Assembly: GCA_937928685.1 (NCBI GenBank)
Contig: CALGJU010000246.1
Coordinates: 1-54,193, forward strand
Direction: 5' to 3'
Origin: an uncultured Granulosicoccaceae bacterium
GTDB taxonomy: Bacteria; Pseudomonadota; Gammaproteobacteria; Granulosicoccales; Granulosicoccaceae
DNA: 54,193 nucleotides
Below are positions 15,962 through 25,105 of this stretch, piece by piece (position 1 is the first letter of the stretch; each line of letters starts with the position of its first letter). The position numbers and the translations under genes are program-made. The notes beneath the pieces are model-generated. The model had not been told where the DNA came from and searched no databases. It worked only from the letters and a program-made list of their open reading frames with translations.

Positions 15962-17818
15962 TTAAGCAGGCAAACCAAACTTGCTACGAGTTTCCGCAGT
16001 TAAGCTTCCGTCGGTAGTCCAACCACGCAGCTGATAGTACTCAGGCAACATGCTACCAAGCTCGCAGACTTTACCTTTTGCGGGTCCGCTCTTAGCGGCA
16101 TCTTTAAGCAGTCTTTCTGGCAATGTATCGTCGGCACCAGTAAGTCCGGCTTTCATGTTGAAGTCACGCTCAAGTTGCCAAATCCTTTCACCCACTTCCA
16201 CCAATCGTTCTGGCGACCAATCACCATCACAGGCAGAATCTATCTGCGGTGAAATATCATCAAGAGACCAGGCAAAAGTGGTGAAGATACACAGGCCGGC
16301 CGAGTCAACTGCTGCCGTTGCATCCTGGAATGCTTTCACCAAACCTGCTTTACCTTCAGTGGCAAGCGGGTCTGTTTTTTCCGGCACACCCAGAATCTCG
16401 GAGGAGACTGTGTAACCACGTAAATGACAGGCACCACGATTAGACGTGGCATAAGCCAACCCCATTCCCTGAATCCCACGCGGATCGTAGGCTGGGAATT
16501 CCTGGCCCTTCACTGTCATAGACATTTCTGGCCGACCGTACTTTTCACAAAGGCGTCGCGACCCAAGATTAAGGTCCGCCCCAAAGCCCTCACTGACTGC
16601 TGATTGCTCTACTGCCCAACACAATGCTTCTGCGCTGCCGAACTTGAGTTCCACACCACCTGTGTTAGCAGTAGTGATTACGCCAGCCTCGAACAATTCC
16701 ATTGCCGCAGCAACTGTTGCACCGAAGGTAATTGGATCCATTCCATCTTCGTTACAAATAAAGTTTACATAGGTCAGTGCATCCAGATCGTCAACACCTG
16801 TGTCCGAACCAAGTGCCCATGCCGCCTCATATTCCAGTCCACCAGAGTTACCCCAATACTGAGGTTTCTCTTTAACCGAAAAATGCTCACGATCGACAGT
16901 TGAAATACGGCCGCAGGAAATAGTGCAAGCAAAGCAACCACCATTACGCGTGAGGTTCGGCTTACCGTCACTTGCACGTGGCTCCAGCATAGCTTCACCA
17001 GATATTTTGTGCGCCCCTTCGAACTGAACTTCCTGCATGTTTCGAGTTGGCATAGCACCAACCTCATTGATTACATTCATCAGCACCTGAGTGCCAAGCG
17101 CTGGCAGCCCTTCACCGGTAACAGCATTTTCAGCCAATACTTTTTTGCCTGCAGCAATCGATTCCATAAAGCGAGCTGGGTCTTTAATATTTCCAACACC
17201 CAGAGTACCGCGCACCGATACCGCTTTAAGATTTTTCGAGGCCATCACGGTACCAACACCGGAGCGCCCGGCAGCGCGATGCAAATCGTTAACAATAGCG
17301 GAAAACAAACAACCCGCCTCTGCTGAACGACCCACACAAGCTACCCGCATTTGCGGATCCTGATGCTTCGCATGCAACACCTCGTCCGTCTCCCAACAGG
17401 ACTTACCCCATAGATCCGAAGCGTCTTCGAGTGATGCAGATTCGTTTTCAATATTTAAATAAACAGGTCGCGGAGAAGAACCTTCAAAAATGATCATGTC
17501 CCATCCAGCGCTCTTCAACTCAGCGCCAAAAAATCCACCAGAGTTAGAACACGCCACGCCACCTGTTAACGGGCTTTTAGTAATAACAGAATATCTGCCA
17601 CCCGTTGAAGCCATTGTTCCAGTCAGCGGACCGGTGGCCATAATCATTTTATTATCTGGTCCGAGCGCATCGCATTTCGGATCAATCTCATCAACCAGAT
17701 ACCTGGTTGCCAGCCCTCTTTGACCCAGGTACTGGTTAGCCCAGTCCATGTTCAATGGCTCGGCAATGCAGGTTCCCTCTGTCAGATTGACGCGTAGTAT
17801 TTGTCTAGTCCAAGCCAT
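15962..17818 (-). CDS. aorB: Aldehyde:ferredoxin oxidoreductase, tungsten subunit (AorB type)
   Basis: 618-residue catalytic subunit that oxidises aldehydes to acids, and may run in reverse, using a tungsten bis-pyranopterin and one 4Fe-4S cluster in the cytoplasm. The N-terminal AOR_N domain shows GPLTGTMASTGGRYSVITKSP and the usual GGFFGAELK. The cluster ligands are CFACTISC (CxxCxxxC, about residues 292-300), with the fourth Cys in DSAGLC near residue 507; DxxGLC is also the pterin-binding motif of the family. A strong AGGAGG site, overlapping the last codons of the ferredoxin gene, decides the ATG at 17818. With the multi-cluster ferredoxin upstream and FAD protein downstream it matches the AorABC type of facultative proteobacteria rather than the archaeal homodimer. 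The aldehyde range cannot be predicted. Confidence 0.94.
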   Translation of the reverse strand: MAWTRQILRVNLTEGTCIAEPLNMDWANQYLGQRGLATRYLVDEIDPKCDALGPDNKMIMATGPLTGTMASTGGRYSVITKSPLTGGVACSNSGGFFGAELKSAGWDMIIFEGSSPRPVYLNIENESASLEDASDLWGKSCWETDEVLHAKHQDPQMRVACVGRSAEAGCLFSAIVNDLHRAAGRSGVGTVMASKNLKAVSVRGTLGVGNIKDPARFMESIAAGKKVLAENAVTGEGLPALGTQVLMNVINEVGAMPTRNMQEVQFEGAHKISGEAMLEPRASDGKPNLTRNGGCFACTISCGRISTVDREHFSVKEKPQYWGNSGGLEYEAAWALGSDTGVDDLDALTYVNFICNEDGMDPITFGATVAAAMELFEAGVITTANTGGVELKFGSAEALCWAVEQSAVSEGFGADLNLGSRRLCEKYGRPEMSMTVKGQEFPAYDPRGIQGMGLAYATSNRGACHLRGYTVSSEILGVPEKTDPLATEGKAGLVKAFQDATAAVDSAGLCIFTTFAWSLDDISPQIDSACDGDWSPERLVEVGERIWQLERDFNMKAGLTGADDTLPERLLKDAAKSGPAKGKVCELGSMLPEYYQLRGWTTDGSLTAETRSKFGLPA

Positions 17819-17820
17819 GA

Positions 17821-18294
17821 TTAACCTCCTACCGTGTTATCTGTTTTTTCAGCCCACTGGCGCATTTTATCAAGGCCTGTGGCATTTGCATCAACATATG
17901 TAATGGCATTTGTGGGGCAGGCAGATACACATTGTGGATCACCGCCGCAAAGATCGCATTTGACCACTTTGCCGGAATCTGCATTGTAGTTGACCGTGCC
18001 GAATGGGCAGGCAATCGTGCAGACCTTGCAACCGACGCATAGATCAGCGATCACATCTTTGGAACCAGTCACCGAATTAACGACGATGGCATCTACCGGA
18101 CACGCATGCATGCACCAGGCTTCATCACATTGAGTGCAAGTGTAGGGTACAAACTTGCCTTCCTCGTGAAAGGTGAAGACCTTAATTCTGGATTTAGATG
18201 TATTGAAGACGCCCTCGTTTTCAAGGGAACACGCCATCTCACACTGTAGGCATCCAGTACATTTACCTGGGTCAATATTTAGGGACTTCTGCAT
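17821..18294 (-). CDS. aorA: Four-cluster ferredoxin subunit of AOR (AorA type)
   Basis: 157-residue electron-transfer protein with 16 cysteines in four 4Fe-4S motifs: CTGCLQCEMAC, CTQCDEAWCMHACP, CVGCKVCTIACP and CDLCGGDPQCVSACP. This pattern is that of the HycB/DMSO-reductase small-subunit family. In the Aromatoleum enzyme AorA forms the electron-conducting filament along which AorB subunits bind, and a similar role is likely here. It is the first gene of the operon. GGAGGAG lies just upstream of its ATG, and its stop is 2 bp from the aorB start. There is no Tat or Sec signal, so it is cytoplasmic. Confidence 0.93.
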   Translation of the reverse strand: MQKSLNIDPGKCTGCLQCEMACSLENEGVFNTSKSRIKVFTFHEEGKFVPYTCTQCDEAWCMHACPVDAIVVNSVTGSKDVIADLCVGCKVCTIACPFGTVNYNADSGKVVKCDLCGGDPQCVSACPTNAITYVDANATGLDKMRQWAEKTDNTVGG

Positions 18295-18369
18295 TTATCG
18301 CTCCTCCGAAGGCTTTGTTTTGATTGCAGATTCGGGTAAGCGAAAACGCTGCTCCCCAGCTCTTATCCA

Positions 18370-18399
18370 AACATATCACAGAAGTCCGCCTGGGTGTAA
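18370..18399 (-). promoter_or_regulatory. Candidate promoter of the AOR operon
   Basis: Read on the minus strand, TTACAC (18394-18399) and TATGTT (18370-18375) are spaced by 18 bp, upstream of aorA. This leaves a leader of about 70 nt that ends in the GGAGGAG ribosome site. The match to consensus is partial. The 183-bp gap after the phosphatase-like gene supports an own promoter for aorA. Confidence 0.3.
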
Positions 18400-18477
18400 C
18401 CAAGAAACTACTGCTGATTCAGGAGCGAGTGTTCAGCGCTTTATAAAGACAGAGGAGAACGGCACTACAGCAAAAAC

Positions 18478-19119
18478 TCAGGTACCAAAGCCCTTGATTG
18501 GGCCACGTGGCGTCGTTGCGTACTGACCGCTTTTTTGCAGAGCCTGCGGACGTGACCAACGATCCGGCCTGGCCTTGCGACCGAACTGGTGCACGTACTT
18601 TTCCTGATCTTCCGTCTGAATCGCTCTCGGGCGCACCTTGCGTACTTCTGCCACAGCAAGAGCCGGGGTCATACCCATATCGACCAGGAGTCTCGCAGCG
18701 ATCATCCCGGTACGACCGAGCCCTGCCAGACAATGCAGCACAATTCTCTCACCCGCGATCAGCGATGCCACCAGTTGCTTACCCTCAACCGACCATATGT
18801 CTTCAAAAACCAGATCCGGAACGTTCATGTCCATTATCGGCATATGGCGCCACCAAAAGCCTGTATCCATGATGTGGTTTCCCAGGTCGCCCAGGCCTAA
18901 ACCATGAAGTTCATCTGGTTCGTTAAAGGTCACAACCCCACTTGCGCCCCACTCCTGGTAAGCCACAAGATCCCTACGGAGGTTTTTCTGCACATTGCCA
19001 CGCCGGGGCGACTCAATCCGGATGCCCGGGCATGCCGACAGGCCAATCACACCCCGGCGGCCCGGAATGTTCAGGGTATACACGGCATTCGCGTTATTGC
19101 TATTTACTAATCCAAGCAT
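18478..19119 (-). CDS. Dual-specificity / tyrosine phosphatase-like protein
   Basis: Cysteine phosphatase of the DSP/CDKN3-like superfamily, 213 residues from the chosen ATG at 19119. The active-site P-loop is HCLAGLGRTG, matching HCxxGxxR[ST], with the Cys as nucleophile. The usual upstream acid is probably in the segment near VTFNEPDELHGLGLGD or PIMDMNVPD. The ATG at 19119 has GGAG eight bases upstream, which favours it over the GTG ten codons earlier. The tail after residue 180 is basic and low-complexity. It reads toward the AOR operon 183 bp away. Substrate is unknown: a phosphoprotein such as a BY-kinase is possible, but so are nucleotide or inositol phosphates. Confidence 0.85.
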   Translation of the reverse strand: MLGLVNSNNANAVYTLNIPGRRGVIGLSACPGIRIESPRRGNVQKNLRRDLVAYQEWGASGVVTFNEPDELHGLGLGDLGNHIMDTGFWWRHMPIMDMNVPDLVFEDIWSVEGKQLVASLIAGERIVLHCLAGLGRTGMIAARLLVDMGMTPALAVAEVRKVRPRAIQTEDQEKYVHQFGRKARPDRWSRPQALQKSGQYATTPRGPIKGFGT

Positions 19120-19600
19120 TGGTGTTGCTCCATAGGGACAAATTAACACAGCGATAACAGGGTCTGACCCATCCCGGGTTGCTCACTGCGTCCGACCGAT
19201 TCTCCACCGAAGGCCAGTATATCGGCCCATAGCCATGTTTATTGAAAACCGAACCGTCGTACTTGTTTTTATTATTTAGTGTGAAGTTCTCACATCGAAT
19301 ACTAACGAGTATGCCCAGGCTTTCTTAATCGCCAAAGTAAATTGGGGATGGCCAGCGCTTCCTCAAGTCGTATTGTGGCTAAATTGTGGTCGCGAAGACA
19401 AGCGCTTAACGTAAATGAACGCAAAATCGCACAAATTCAGGCTCCGTTGTGGCTTGCGCAACTTCAATTGGCATTGTCATGGCAACCTGCCTTCAGCATC
19501 AACGTCGGCAATCTGACTCACATCCCAAGCTCAGGCGTCAATTTCAAGCTATGGAATATTGGGCCGATCTGCTTTTATCTATTACTGCCAAGACAAAATA
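19120..19600. other. Intergenic region between the phosphatase and moxR genes
   Basis: 481 bases between two divergent genes. A plus-strand frame of about 99 codons runs through it into the moxR start in another frame, but has no recognisable protein features and no ribosome site. The region should contain promoters for both flanking units. I could not place a convincing one, and I see no repeats or RNA gene. Confidence 0.5.
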
Positions 19601-20539
19601 ATGCCTATAAGAGCCACTGCAGAGGAATACCGACAGATTGATTCTGTCGTATCGCAGCTCGACTCAATCGTGATCGGCAAACCCAACGAGCTCAAACTCG
19701 CTTTCTCCACCCTGCTGGCAGGTGGGCACTTGCTAGTGGAGGATATTCCAGGCGTTGGCAAAACCACACTGGCGCGAGCTTTGGCGGCAACCTTAGGGCT
19801 TCACTGGAACCGAGTGCAATTTACCAGCGACCTGCTGCCAGCAGACATTGTCGGTATCTCAGTCTTTGACGTCACCAAGCAGAGCTTTCGTTTTCATGAA
19901 GGTCCAATTTTTACTTCACTACTACTGGCAGACGAGCTCAACAGAGCACCTCCAAAAACGCAAAGCGCTCTGCTCGAAGCAATGGAGGAACACCAGGTCA
20001 CGGCCGATGGCACAAGCTATCAACTGGGACGGCCATTTTTTGTTGTGGCGACTCAAAACCCTCAAGAACAGCTAGGGGTTTATCCGCTGCCGGAGTCTCA
20101 GCTGGACCGTTTTATGGTGAGCATTGAACTTGGCTATCCGGACAGCGTTTCAGAAAGAGAAATTTTGTCAGGCACTGATCGCCGCGAGCTACTGGACAAC
20201 GCACAAGCGGTTATGACTACCGACAATCTGCTCTACTGGCAGGCGATGGCAAAGCAAGTCCATACCGCCGCCCCGGTGCTCGACTACGTGCAGGCGCTGC
20301 TGGCGGCGACCAGACAAATGGCCCTTGATGGCGAATGTGGTGCCGGGCTCAGCCCCCGCGCTGGCTTGAGCTTAATCGCCATGTGTAAAGCATGGGCGCT
20401 ATTACATGGCCGGGACATGGTGCTGCCGGAAGATGTACAAGCGGTTTTCACCAGTGTCGCATCACATCGTATGGCAGGCTCACTGCGCAAGGGTCTTCCG
20501 CTGAGTACGGAACTGATCAACACCGTTAACGTCGGTTAG
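19601..20539 (+). CDS. MoxR-family AAA+ ATPase
   Basis: AAA+ chaperone-like ATPase of 312 residues from the ATG at 19601 (MPIRATAEEYRQI). Walker A is GVGKTTLA near residue 50 and Walker B is LLADELNRAPPKTQ near residue 108, with the MoxR signature LLEAMEE. Sensor 1 is FVVATQNP. An upstream start would add 14 residues of non-family sequence. MoxR proteins commonly pair with DUF58 and transglutaminase proteins, as here, and are thought to help assemble or activate membrane-associated or cofactor-bearing proteins. It is the first gene of a tight three-gene operon. Confidence 0.93.
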   Translation: MPIRATAEEYRQIDSVVSQLDSIVIGKPNELKLAFSTLLAGGHLLVEDIPGVGKTTLARALAATLGLHWNRVQFTSDLLPADIVGISVFDVTKQSFRFHEGPIFTSLLLADELNRAPPKTQSALLEAMEEHQVTADGTSYQLGRPFFVVATQNPQEQLGVYPLPESQLDRFMVSIELGYPDSVSEREILSGTDRRELLDNAQAVMTTDNLLYWQAMAKQVHTAAPVLDYVQALLAATRQMALDGECGAGLSPRAGLSLIAMCKAWALLHGRDMVLPEDVQAVFTSVASHRMAGSLRKGLPLSTELINTVNVG

Positions 20540-20542
20540 CCT

Positions 20543-21622
20543 ATGTTTCAGCAAGCCACGGCAAGCAGCGCTGATTCAACTGATCAAACAGCTGAGTCTG
20601 CAAAGAGGCGCATTAAACAGCGAGTGTTCAGATCAAGCGCTAAGGACACGCTACCGCTGACACTTCGCCATGAGCGTATCTATATCTTACCCACAACGCG
20701 CGGCCTGGCTTTTATCTGCGTTATTGCAATTATGTTGATGGCATCAATTAACTACGGTTTAAACCTTGGCTATGCACTGTGCTTCATTTTAATTGGACTT
20801 TTTTGTTCATGCCTGCTTTCCACTTACAGAAATCTTGTGCAGGTAAAGTTAGTTCATGCCACCGCCAGTGACACCTTCGAAGGCTCCCCGCTTATGTACA
20901 CCGTCACACTGGCTGACGAATGCCGGCGCTCGCGAAGCTCTATTAAAGTCAGTTGCGATCAAGCTGACGACTTGTTTGATCTACCCTCCAACAGCACAAC
21001 CGATGCAACACTTATAATCAAGAAGACCTGCAGAGGCATTCATTCTCTTGGACGACTGACGTTTTCCAGTGATTTTCCGCTGGGTCTGTGGAAAGGCTGG
21101 GGCTATGTTCACACACCGGTTCAGGCCTATGTTTACCCCAGACCGGAACACCCACCGGTTGATCTGCCTGGTCGCAATGCAGCGTCAGATGAGCAGACAG
21201 TTAATCGTCGGGGTGAACAAGAGTATGCCGGCCTTAAAACTTATGAAAACACTGACTCACCTTCACGCGTGGCATGGAAACAAGTCGCGAGCGGCAAGGG
21301 TTGGCATAGCAAGCAATTTGAAGCGGAAAGCGAACAGCAGGAAATTGCTATCCGCTGGGAAGATACACCTTCAAACCTGAGCGCTGAACAACGACTCTCG
21401 CGCATGTGTAGCTGGGTGGTCAGAGCCATGGAAGAAAACAGCGCATACACCTTCGAGCTGCCGGGTAACAATGCTGTGCAGCAGGGCACAGGCCTGATCA
21501 CTCAAGCCAGACGGGATTCGAGTACAGCTTTTCATATATACCGTTCAAGTGGACCTGAGCATGGCAAGTCATGCCTACGCCTTTTGGCGGCATACAAACA
21601 GACAAAACCCGCTTCATCCTAA
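20543..21622 (+). CDS. DUF58 domain membrane protein
   Basis: 359-residue protein with two adjacent hydrophobic segments near residues 50-95 (GLAFICVIAIMLMASINYGLNLGYALCFILIGLFCSCLL), followed by a beta-rich part. The C-terminal DUF58 region carries RRGEQEYAGLKTYENTDSPSRVAWKQVASGKG, the core motif of the family. The start is 3 bp after the moxR stop. The stop overlaps the next start as TAATG, so the three genes are translationally coupled. Its biochemical role is unknown. Family context suggests a vWA-like adaptor for the MoxR ATPase in envelope processes. Confidence 0.9.
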   Translation: MFQQATASSADSTDQTAESAKRRIKQRVFRSSAKDTLPLTLRHERIYILPTTRGLAFICVIAIMLMASINYGLNLGYALCFILIGLFCSCLLSTYRNLVQVKLVHATASDTFEGSPLMYTVTLADECRRSRSSIKVSCDQADDLFDLPSNSTTDATLIIKKTCRGIHSLGRLTFSSDFPLGLWKGWGYVHTPVQAYVYPRPEHPPVDLPGRNAASDEQTVNRRGEQEYAGLKTYENTDSPSRVAWKQVASGKGWHSKQFEAESEQQEIAIRWEDTPSNLSAEQRLSRMCSWVVRAMEENSAYTFELPGNNAVQQGTGLITQARRDSSTAFHIYRSSGPEHGKSCLRLLAAYKQTKPASS

Positions 21623-23655
21623 TGCTCAACCGGAAAGCGGCACAGACTGCTGCAAACAATAGCGAATCAATAGCGACTGCCGCCAGCAAACGACTGACTC
21701 TGCAGACCCAACGTATTCTCGGTATCACTGTCTTGCTGTCACAATTGCCATTGCTGTTGCACCTGCCACTCTGGCTGTCACTGCCAGGTATTGGTTTAGT
21801 GCTGGCAAAATTAATGGCAAAGCCAAAAGACCAATTCACGATTCCACCAGCACTTACCATTGTGTTTGTGCTGCTCTGCGCCATTGCCGTGTTTTTCCAC
21901 TACGGTCATATTTTCGGACGCGATCCCTGTGTGGCCTTTTTATATCTGTTACTCGGTTTTAAGTATGCTGAAACCAGGCGCGCTTACGACGCGAGCCTGC
22001 TCATCATTCTGTGTGCGTTCTTACTGCTGACGCAGTTTTTCTTTCGCCAATCATTGTTCGCCGCGATGCTCTCAATACCCGCCATGTACTTTGTCGGCTT
22101 ATCTTTATTCGCACTGCAGCGTGGTGCAATAAAAACCGACACCAGAACCATGGTGCATGTCACTGCAAGACTGTTCCTGCAGGCAATGCCTATCGCTGCC
22201 TTGCTGTTTGTGGTGGTACCACGAATCTCACAAGCACCCTGGGGCGGTAATGGCAACGGCGATGGCCAGGCACAGACTGGTTTATCTGCGCGTATGTCAC
22301 CGGGTAGCATCGCATCACTTTCAAAATCCAACGAAGTTGCGTTCAGAGTTGAATTTAAAGACCAGCCGCCACTTGCACACGAGCGCTACTGGCGAGGCCC
22401 GGTGTTAACCGGCTACGATGGCTACGATTGGTTTATTTTGCCCAGCGACAAGCGCGCACAGGCCAGCACCAATTCCAATGGTCGAAAAATCGATTACACC
22501 GTTACGCTTCCAGCCAGCTACCAACCTTGGCTGTTGTCTCTCGACACGCCGTTCGCAGCACCCACCGCGATCAATAACAGCAAGCTTCTTATCAACCTGA
22601 ATCAAGAGCTGCAAATAGATACAGCGACAACAATTGATCAGCCACTTCGATATCGGGCAACGTCCATCCTGAGTGATCGCTTCACCCCTGCCATGCCACC
22701 CAATACCGCCACCTTGCTCACTACCGCAACCAATCCGCTGGCACGGTCACTGGCACTGGAGTTTCGCACAAAGCACGCAAACGACGCCGCCCTCGCGAAT
22801 GACATATTGCTTTGGTTTAATCGTGAAGCTTTCCACTACACACTGAACCCACCAAAGCTTGGCGATAATTCTATTGACGATTTCATATTCACAACGAGGC
22901 GCGGGTTCTGCGAACACTATGCTGGAAGCTTTGTTTTTATGTTGCGAGCCGCCGGTATACCCGCACGGGTAGTAACCGGCTATCAAGGTGGTGAAATGAA
23001 CGATGGCTATATGATTGTTCGCCAATCAGACGCGCACGCCTGGGCCGAAGCCTACATCGACGGGCAATGGAGACGATATGATCCCACTGCTGCTGTCGCA
23101 CCTCAACGGGTTGAACAAGGTGCAAGCGACGCATTGCGAAACGACTCATCACGAAGTTTTTTAAGCAGAATTGAAATACCTCTGCTGAATTCAGCCAAAT
23201 TGCAGTGGGATAAGGTCAATTTCGCCTGGCAGAAAATAGTGATCGATTTCGATTCCACCCGACAGCAAGCCATATGGAAAAAGCTTGGTATCGAAAAACC
23301 CAGTGGCTGGATGATTGTCGTGGCTCTGATTGCAGCATCAGCATTGTGGGCATTAGTTATTCTTAAACCGCTATCAGAGCTCAGACGTAACCCGTTACAA
23401 CCGTGCGAAAAACACTGGCGTAAGCTCTCCAGTAAACTCGCAACGCAGGGCCTGGTCAGGGAGAAGAGTGAAAGCTACACAAGCTTTATTGAACGTGCCT
23501 GCAGGCAATGGCCGCAATATCAAGCACCACTGCGATCGATTGTTGAGAGTTACCACAACGGCATGTACGCGCTGGAAGGCGGGGACCCACACCATCATCA
23601 ACAAATGGCAGGGCAAATGAAATCTGCCTTAAACGAGTTAAAGCGAATGCGCTAA
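21622..23655 (+). CDS. tgpA: TgpA-type membrane transglutaminase (DUF3488/transglutaminase/DUF4129)
   Basis: 677 residues from the ATG in the TAATG overlap with the DUF58 gene; a longer upstream frame would overlap by 52 bp and is less likely. The N-terminal DUF3488 part has five or six membrane helices. A periplasmic transglutaminase core follows with Cys near residue 430 (GFCEHYAGSF), His near 471 (DAHAWAEAY) and Asp near 486 (YDPTAA). A final helix near residue 560 (MIVVALIAASALWALVIL) leads to a cytoplasmic DUF4129-like tail. TgpA is essential in Pseudomonas aeruginosa, where it is implicated in the cell envelope. The MoxR-DUF58-TgpA order here is the standard one. Confidence 0.93.
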   Translation: MLNRKAAQTAANNSESIATAASKRLTLQTQRILGITVLLSQLPLLLHLPLWLSLPGIGLVLAKLMAKPKDQFTIPPALTIVFVLLCAIAVFFHYGHIFGRDPCVAFLYLLLGFKYAETRRAYDASLLIILCAFLLLTQFFFRQSLFAAMLSIPAMYFVGLSLFALQRGAIKTDTRTMVHVTARLFLQAMPIAALLFVVVPRISQAPWGGNGNGDGQAQTGLSARMSPGSIASLSKSNEVAFRVEFKDQPPLAHERYWRGPVLTGYDGYDWFILPSDKRAQASTNSNGRKIDYTVTLPASYQPWLLSLDTPFAAPTAINNSKLLINLNQELQIDTATTIDQPLRYRATSILSDRFTPAMPPNTATLLTTATNPLARSLALEFRTKHANDAALANDILLWFNREAFHYTLNPPKLGDNSIDDFIFTTRRGFCEHYAGSFVFMLRAAGIPARVVTGYQGGEMNDGYMIVRQSDAHAWAEAYIDGQWRRYDPTAAVAPQRVEQGASDALRNDSSRSFLSRIEIPLLNSAKLQWDKVNFAWQKIVIDFDSTRQQAIWKKLGIEKPSGWMIVVALIAASALWALVILKPLSELRRNPLQPCEKHWRKLSSKLATQGLVREKSESYTSFIERACRQWPQYQAPLRSIVESYHNGMYALEGGDPHHHQQMAGQMKSALNELKRMR

Positions 23656-23664
23656 AGACTCAAA

Positions 23665-24630
23665 TTAGCAGGCAGTGGCTAACTCACGATCACTAAAAGC
23701 AAGCAGGTTACTTGAGTGTTGGAAATCGACATTATCGGTTTCAGCATCGGGACGATGAGATGAGCGCAAACTTGCCCAACAACGATCAATTGCCGCTTTG
23801 CGCCAGCTTTTTGATTCACGTAGTTCAGGGAAAGCCATTCCAGCGCACACCAAACCACCGTTAAAGACTAAATTGTCATCGGTCTTCTGACGCTTTAAAA
23901 ATCGTGCTTGATCAAAGATGGCTCGCAACATCTCAATTTTTCTTGAGGTGTTAAAATAAGGCGAGTGATAGAACATTCCGAAAGCCGGTATCCAGCTGAC
24001 ACGCAGCCGAAGCGCTACCTGCTTACATGACCACACCGTCTCTTCAGATGATTCCAGGTGATCCAGATTCGCTACCCAGGCAGACATCTGTCTGGCAAAA
24101 GCCATGGCGTAGCGTTCGTCACCCGTGCGCTGATAGGCGTGACCCAGCAGCGGCCACCAGCTATGACGATTCAAGCGTGACAACCATTCCCGGTTATCAA
24201 GAATATTCTCCTGCCAGTCGATCTCACCGTTGCAGCTCAGTTCAGGTGGCACGCCACTCCACTCTAGATCGTAGTTGAGTACCTGGTCTGCACGAGCAAG
24301 CAGCTCTGCTTCATTACAATGATCTGTATTAAAACCAAGATCTGCCAGATGTGCAGGAGGCTGTAGCCAGTCTGATTCGACCCTTGTACGAAAATGTTCA
24401 ACAAAAGCACTTGTCGATCTCAGGTTGTATCCGTTATTCAATAAACCATTAACAGAAGGGATATCAAACAAGGATAAGAAGTCGCCATCGCTGAGCGCCC
24501 GGACAGGCTTGTACTTGCTTCTAAGATACCGGGCAACATTCTCTAGCAATGTCGGTTCGGCGTTGTCCACGAGCAGACTACCGGCACCGCCCCGCGTTTC
24601 ACCACCAATTTTGATTTTGGTTCGCATCAA
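23665..24630 (-). CDS. Truncated heparinase II/III-like protein (N-terminal domain only)
   Basis: 321 residues resembling the N-terminal alpha/alpha-toroid domain of heparinase II/III-type polysaccharide lyases: DWQENILDNREWLSRLNRHSWWPLLGHAYQ, then YAMAFARQMSAWVANL and ALRLRVSWIPAFGMF. Full-length members usually exceed 550 residues and carry a C-terminal beta-sandwich domain. Here the frame ends at SDRELATAC, where the catalytic region and C-terminal domain should follow, and only 9 bp remain before the convergent tgpA stop. There is no signal peptide. It is probably the remnant of a polysaccharide-related enzyme cut by a deletion, and may be a pseudogene. A genuinely short protein is less likely. 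Confidence 0.6.
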   Translation of the reverse strand: MMRTKIKIGGETRGGAGSLLVDNAEPTLLENVARYLRSKYKPVRALSDGDFLSLFDIPSVNGLLNNGYNLRSTSAFVEHFRTRVESDWLQPPAHLADLGFNTDHCNEAELLARADQVLNYDLEWSGVPPELSCNGEIDWQENILDNREWLSRLNRHSWWPLLGHAYQRTGDERYAMAFARQMSAWVANLDHLESSEETVWSCKQVALRLRVSWIPAFGMFYHSPYFNTSRKIEMLRAIFDQARFLKRQKTDDNLVFNGGLVCAGMAFPELRESKSWRKAAIDRCWASLRSSHRPDAETDNVDFQHSSNLLAFSDRELATAC

Positions 24631-25105
24631 TTATTTTCCGAGTAACTACATTCTCCACCGCCAGTCAAAACCGGTAGTGGCCTACAAACCGAAACTGTTC
24701 CCGTTATCTGGTCGTAAGCTGTAATGTCGAGAATACTCGTTATCCAATACACAAAGCGGACTTGCCACAAGCTTTAATGGCTTGGTAATGAGCCTGGCTT
24801 AGATTTGTGAAGCAGCACAAAGACAGCCTTATCGACGTGTAACACCTGTGTTGTTCATTATCACTTTTGAGTCAGTTAAGTGACGTCAAAGGTCCGACAA
24901 AAAACAATACAGCGCTAATACGACTGCGCAAGTGTTAGTCAATAGCATTGAGATTGAAAGCAGCTATCTCATCTTGTAATGGTATTGCGATGGAACATTG
25001 ACACATCGTTATTTAGCAGTGGTCCAAAATTTGCGCTACTTCACGTTTTATTCAAGCCGACCTGAAATATCACGTCTATACACCGTGCTTCGAAGGTTTT
25101 TCAGT
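24631..25105. other. Intergenic region between the heparinase remnant and rimBK
   Basis: 475 bases between divergent genes. A weak in-frame extension upstream of the RimB-RimK start covers part of it but does not look like protein. A TTGACA occurs near 24998 without a well-placed -10. No repeat, RNA gene or attachment site was recognised. Confidence 0.45.

Noticed and set aside
19342-19641. Plus-strand frame of 99 codons upstream of moxR
   Set aside because: No family features or ribosome site, and it overlaps the moxR start in another frame.
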